Positions 63,288 to 64,000 of a stretch of 64,000 nt of DNA are shown piece after piece. Source of the stretch: Faecalispora anaeroviscerum (GTDB lineage Bacteria; Bacillota; Clostridia; Oscillospirales; Acutalibacteraceae); NCBI RefSeq assembly GCF_947568225.1, contig NZ_CANOOQ010000001.1:2790001-2854000 (forward strand), in the 5' to 3' direction. The notes under the pieces were generated by a model that made no database searches, was not told the origin of the DNA, and worked only from the letters and a program-made list of their open reading frames with translations. The position numbers were made by a program, and so were the translations under genes. How positions within the stretch are numbered: the stretch's first letter is position 1; every line of letters begins with the position of its first letter.

Positions 63288-64000
63288 ATATTGCAAAGCA
63301 AAATGAAATAAATGCAATGTATGAAAAAAATCTGGAATTGCTAACACCGTGGCTGAAGGAATCGGTAAAGGCAATCGACGAAGAGGAGCTTTGGGAAAAG
63401 ATTGAGGTTACCTATAATGCAGAGGGCTACCCTGTTTGCCGCTATCATCAGGATGGCTTGTGCTTCCATATTACCAGCAAGCATCCGGTTCAGGAAGCGG
63501 AAATATGGGCCAAAACGATTCAGCAGCAGGGTTCAACCGAGGTTTTTCTATATGGTACCGGCTTCGGATATGCGCTGTTTCAGCTGTTCGAGCAAAAAAT
63601 GCCCCATACACTTGTGATTGTGTTTGAGCAGAACATCTATTTGTTCAAAGCCATGCTGTATTATTTTGATTTGTCACCTATTATTCAAACGCAAAAAATA
63701 TCCTTTTTTGTCGGAGACAGTCCCCAATTTAAAAAAGCGTTTGAGAAGCTGTTTTACAGCCTGATCTTTTTCAGCACCACTTACCCAACAGTCGCGTTTA
63801 CTCTTCCGGCGGTGCGCAATTTCAAAAAAGAATACCTCGAAATTCATCGGTATATTTTCAGGGAGCTGTCTTTACTGACCTCTTATATTGGGAATGATCA
63901 TCAGGATAATATGATCGGCCTTCGCAATTTGATGCGCAACACCAAAGAGGTTTTAAAAAACCCGTACCTGAGCTGTCTGAAAGATCAATACCGGAATGTT
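63284..64000 (+). CDS. Maf-type motility-associated glycosyltransferase (partial, runs off the window)
   Basis: From ATG 63284 the frame is open to the window end (239 codons). It shows a Maf/DUF115-like N-terminal domain: EVFLYGTGFGYALFQLFEQK, HTLVIVFEQNIYLFKAMLYY and a TLPAVRNFKKEY region. Maf proteins transfer nonulosonic acids to flagellin, which matches the upstream pathway. The start overlaps the previous stop by four bases. Confidence 0.85.
   Translation, partial: MNIAKQNEINAMYEKNLELLTPWLKESVKAIDEEELWEKIEVTYNAEGYPVCRYHQDGLCFHITSKHPVQEAEIWAKTIQQQGSTEVFLYGTGFGYALFQLFEQKMPHTLVIVFEQNIYLFKAMLYYFDLSPIIQTQKISFFVGDSPQFKKAFEKLFYSLIFFSTTYPTVAFTLPAVRNFKKEYLEIHRYIFRELSLLTSYIGNDHQDNMIGLRNLMRNTKEVLKNPYLSCLKDQYRNV

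Noticed and set aside
1..64000. tRNA or rRNA genes
   Set aside because: I looked for tRNA-like cloverleafs with conserved TTC loops and for rRNA segments and saw none, although a computed scan would be more reliable.

Overview
The window looks like chromosome from a spore-forming, flagellated member of the Clostridia, probably a gut or anaerobic-digester Oscillospirales-type bacterium. The grounds are strong AGGAGG ribosome sites, TTG and GTG starts, a Tn1549-like clostridial integrative conjugative element (ICE), triple serine recombinases, SLH and choline-binding-type wall anchors, DUF4183 proteins and a legionaminic-acid/Maf flagellin glycosylation locus. The species cannot be fixed from this sequence. 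Base composition shifts by eye from moderately AT-rich (ICE backbone), through very AT-rich (signalling cargo and RnlAB), to about even GC (surface-protein and glycosylation loci), so the first 40 kb is a mosaic of acquired DNA.

1-30.5 kb: the right part of an ICE whose left end lies outside the window. It holds a split, overprinted cytosine methyltransferase, a transfer operon (VirB3/PrgI-like protein, VirB4, amidoligase plus gamma-glutamylcyclotransferase, M23 wall hydrolase, DUF3846, DUF6103), a repeat-bearing oriT candidate, MobC-like protein and MobP-type relaxase with Sel1 repeats, a toprim primase-like protein, the VirD4 coupling protein, a small serine resolvase with a crossover-like site, a sigma-like regulator, a structured non-coding region and three tandem recombinase-family genes. 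Cargo is an AbiH-type phage-defence gene, a degraded IS200, and a sensory/c-di-GMP cassette (EAL, chemoreceptor, V4R, GGDEF-hemerythrin).

30.5-40.2 kb: an island of small cassettes and decayed recombinases. It carries a toxin-antitoxin pair in which an RNase H enzyme is fused to an RnlA HEPN toxin and followed by RnlB, an SRA-like reader plus MutT, DUF1697, a Vat/CatB-like acetyltransferase, GNAT proteins and a diverged repeat in three copies.

40.2-51.1 kb: a surface-protein locus. A LytTR response regulator, a sortase-type surface protein and a histidine kinase form one operon. It is divergent from two pseudo-receiver proteins and a 1,762-residue SLH protein, and the divergent promoter has a LytTR-type direct repeat and a leader terminator.

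51.5-53.6 kb: an ArsR-controlled ArsP permease, ferredoxin and redox-protein cluster with two matching palindromic operators. 54.1-64 kb: a DUF4183 repeat protein, then a full set of legionaminic-acid genes (LegB, LegC, LegG, LegI, NeuD/LegH-like, PtmE-like, LegF), two small helical proteins and the start of a Maf glycosyltransferase, which together should supply and attach a nonulosonic acid to flagellin.

The most notable observations are the RNase H-RnlA fusion with its RnlB antitoxin, the overprinted methyltransferase, and the LytTR-site/leader-terminator/pseudo-receiver arrangement in front of the giant surface protein.
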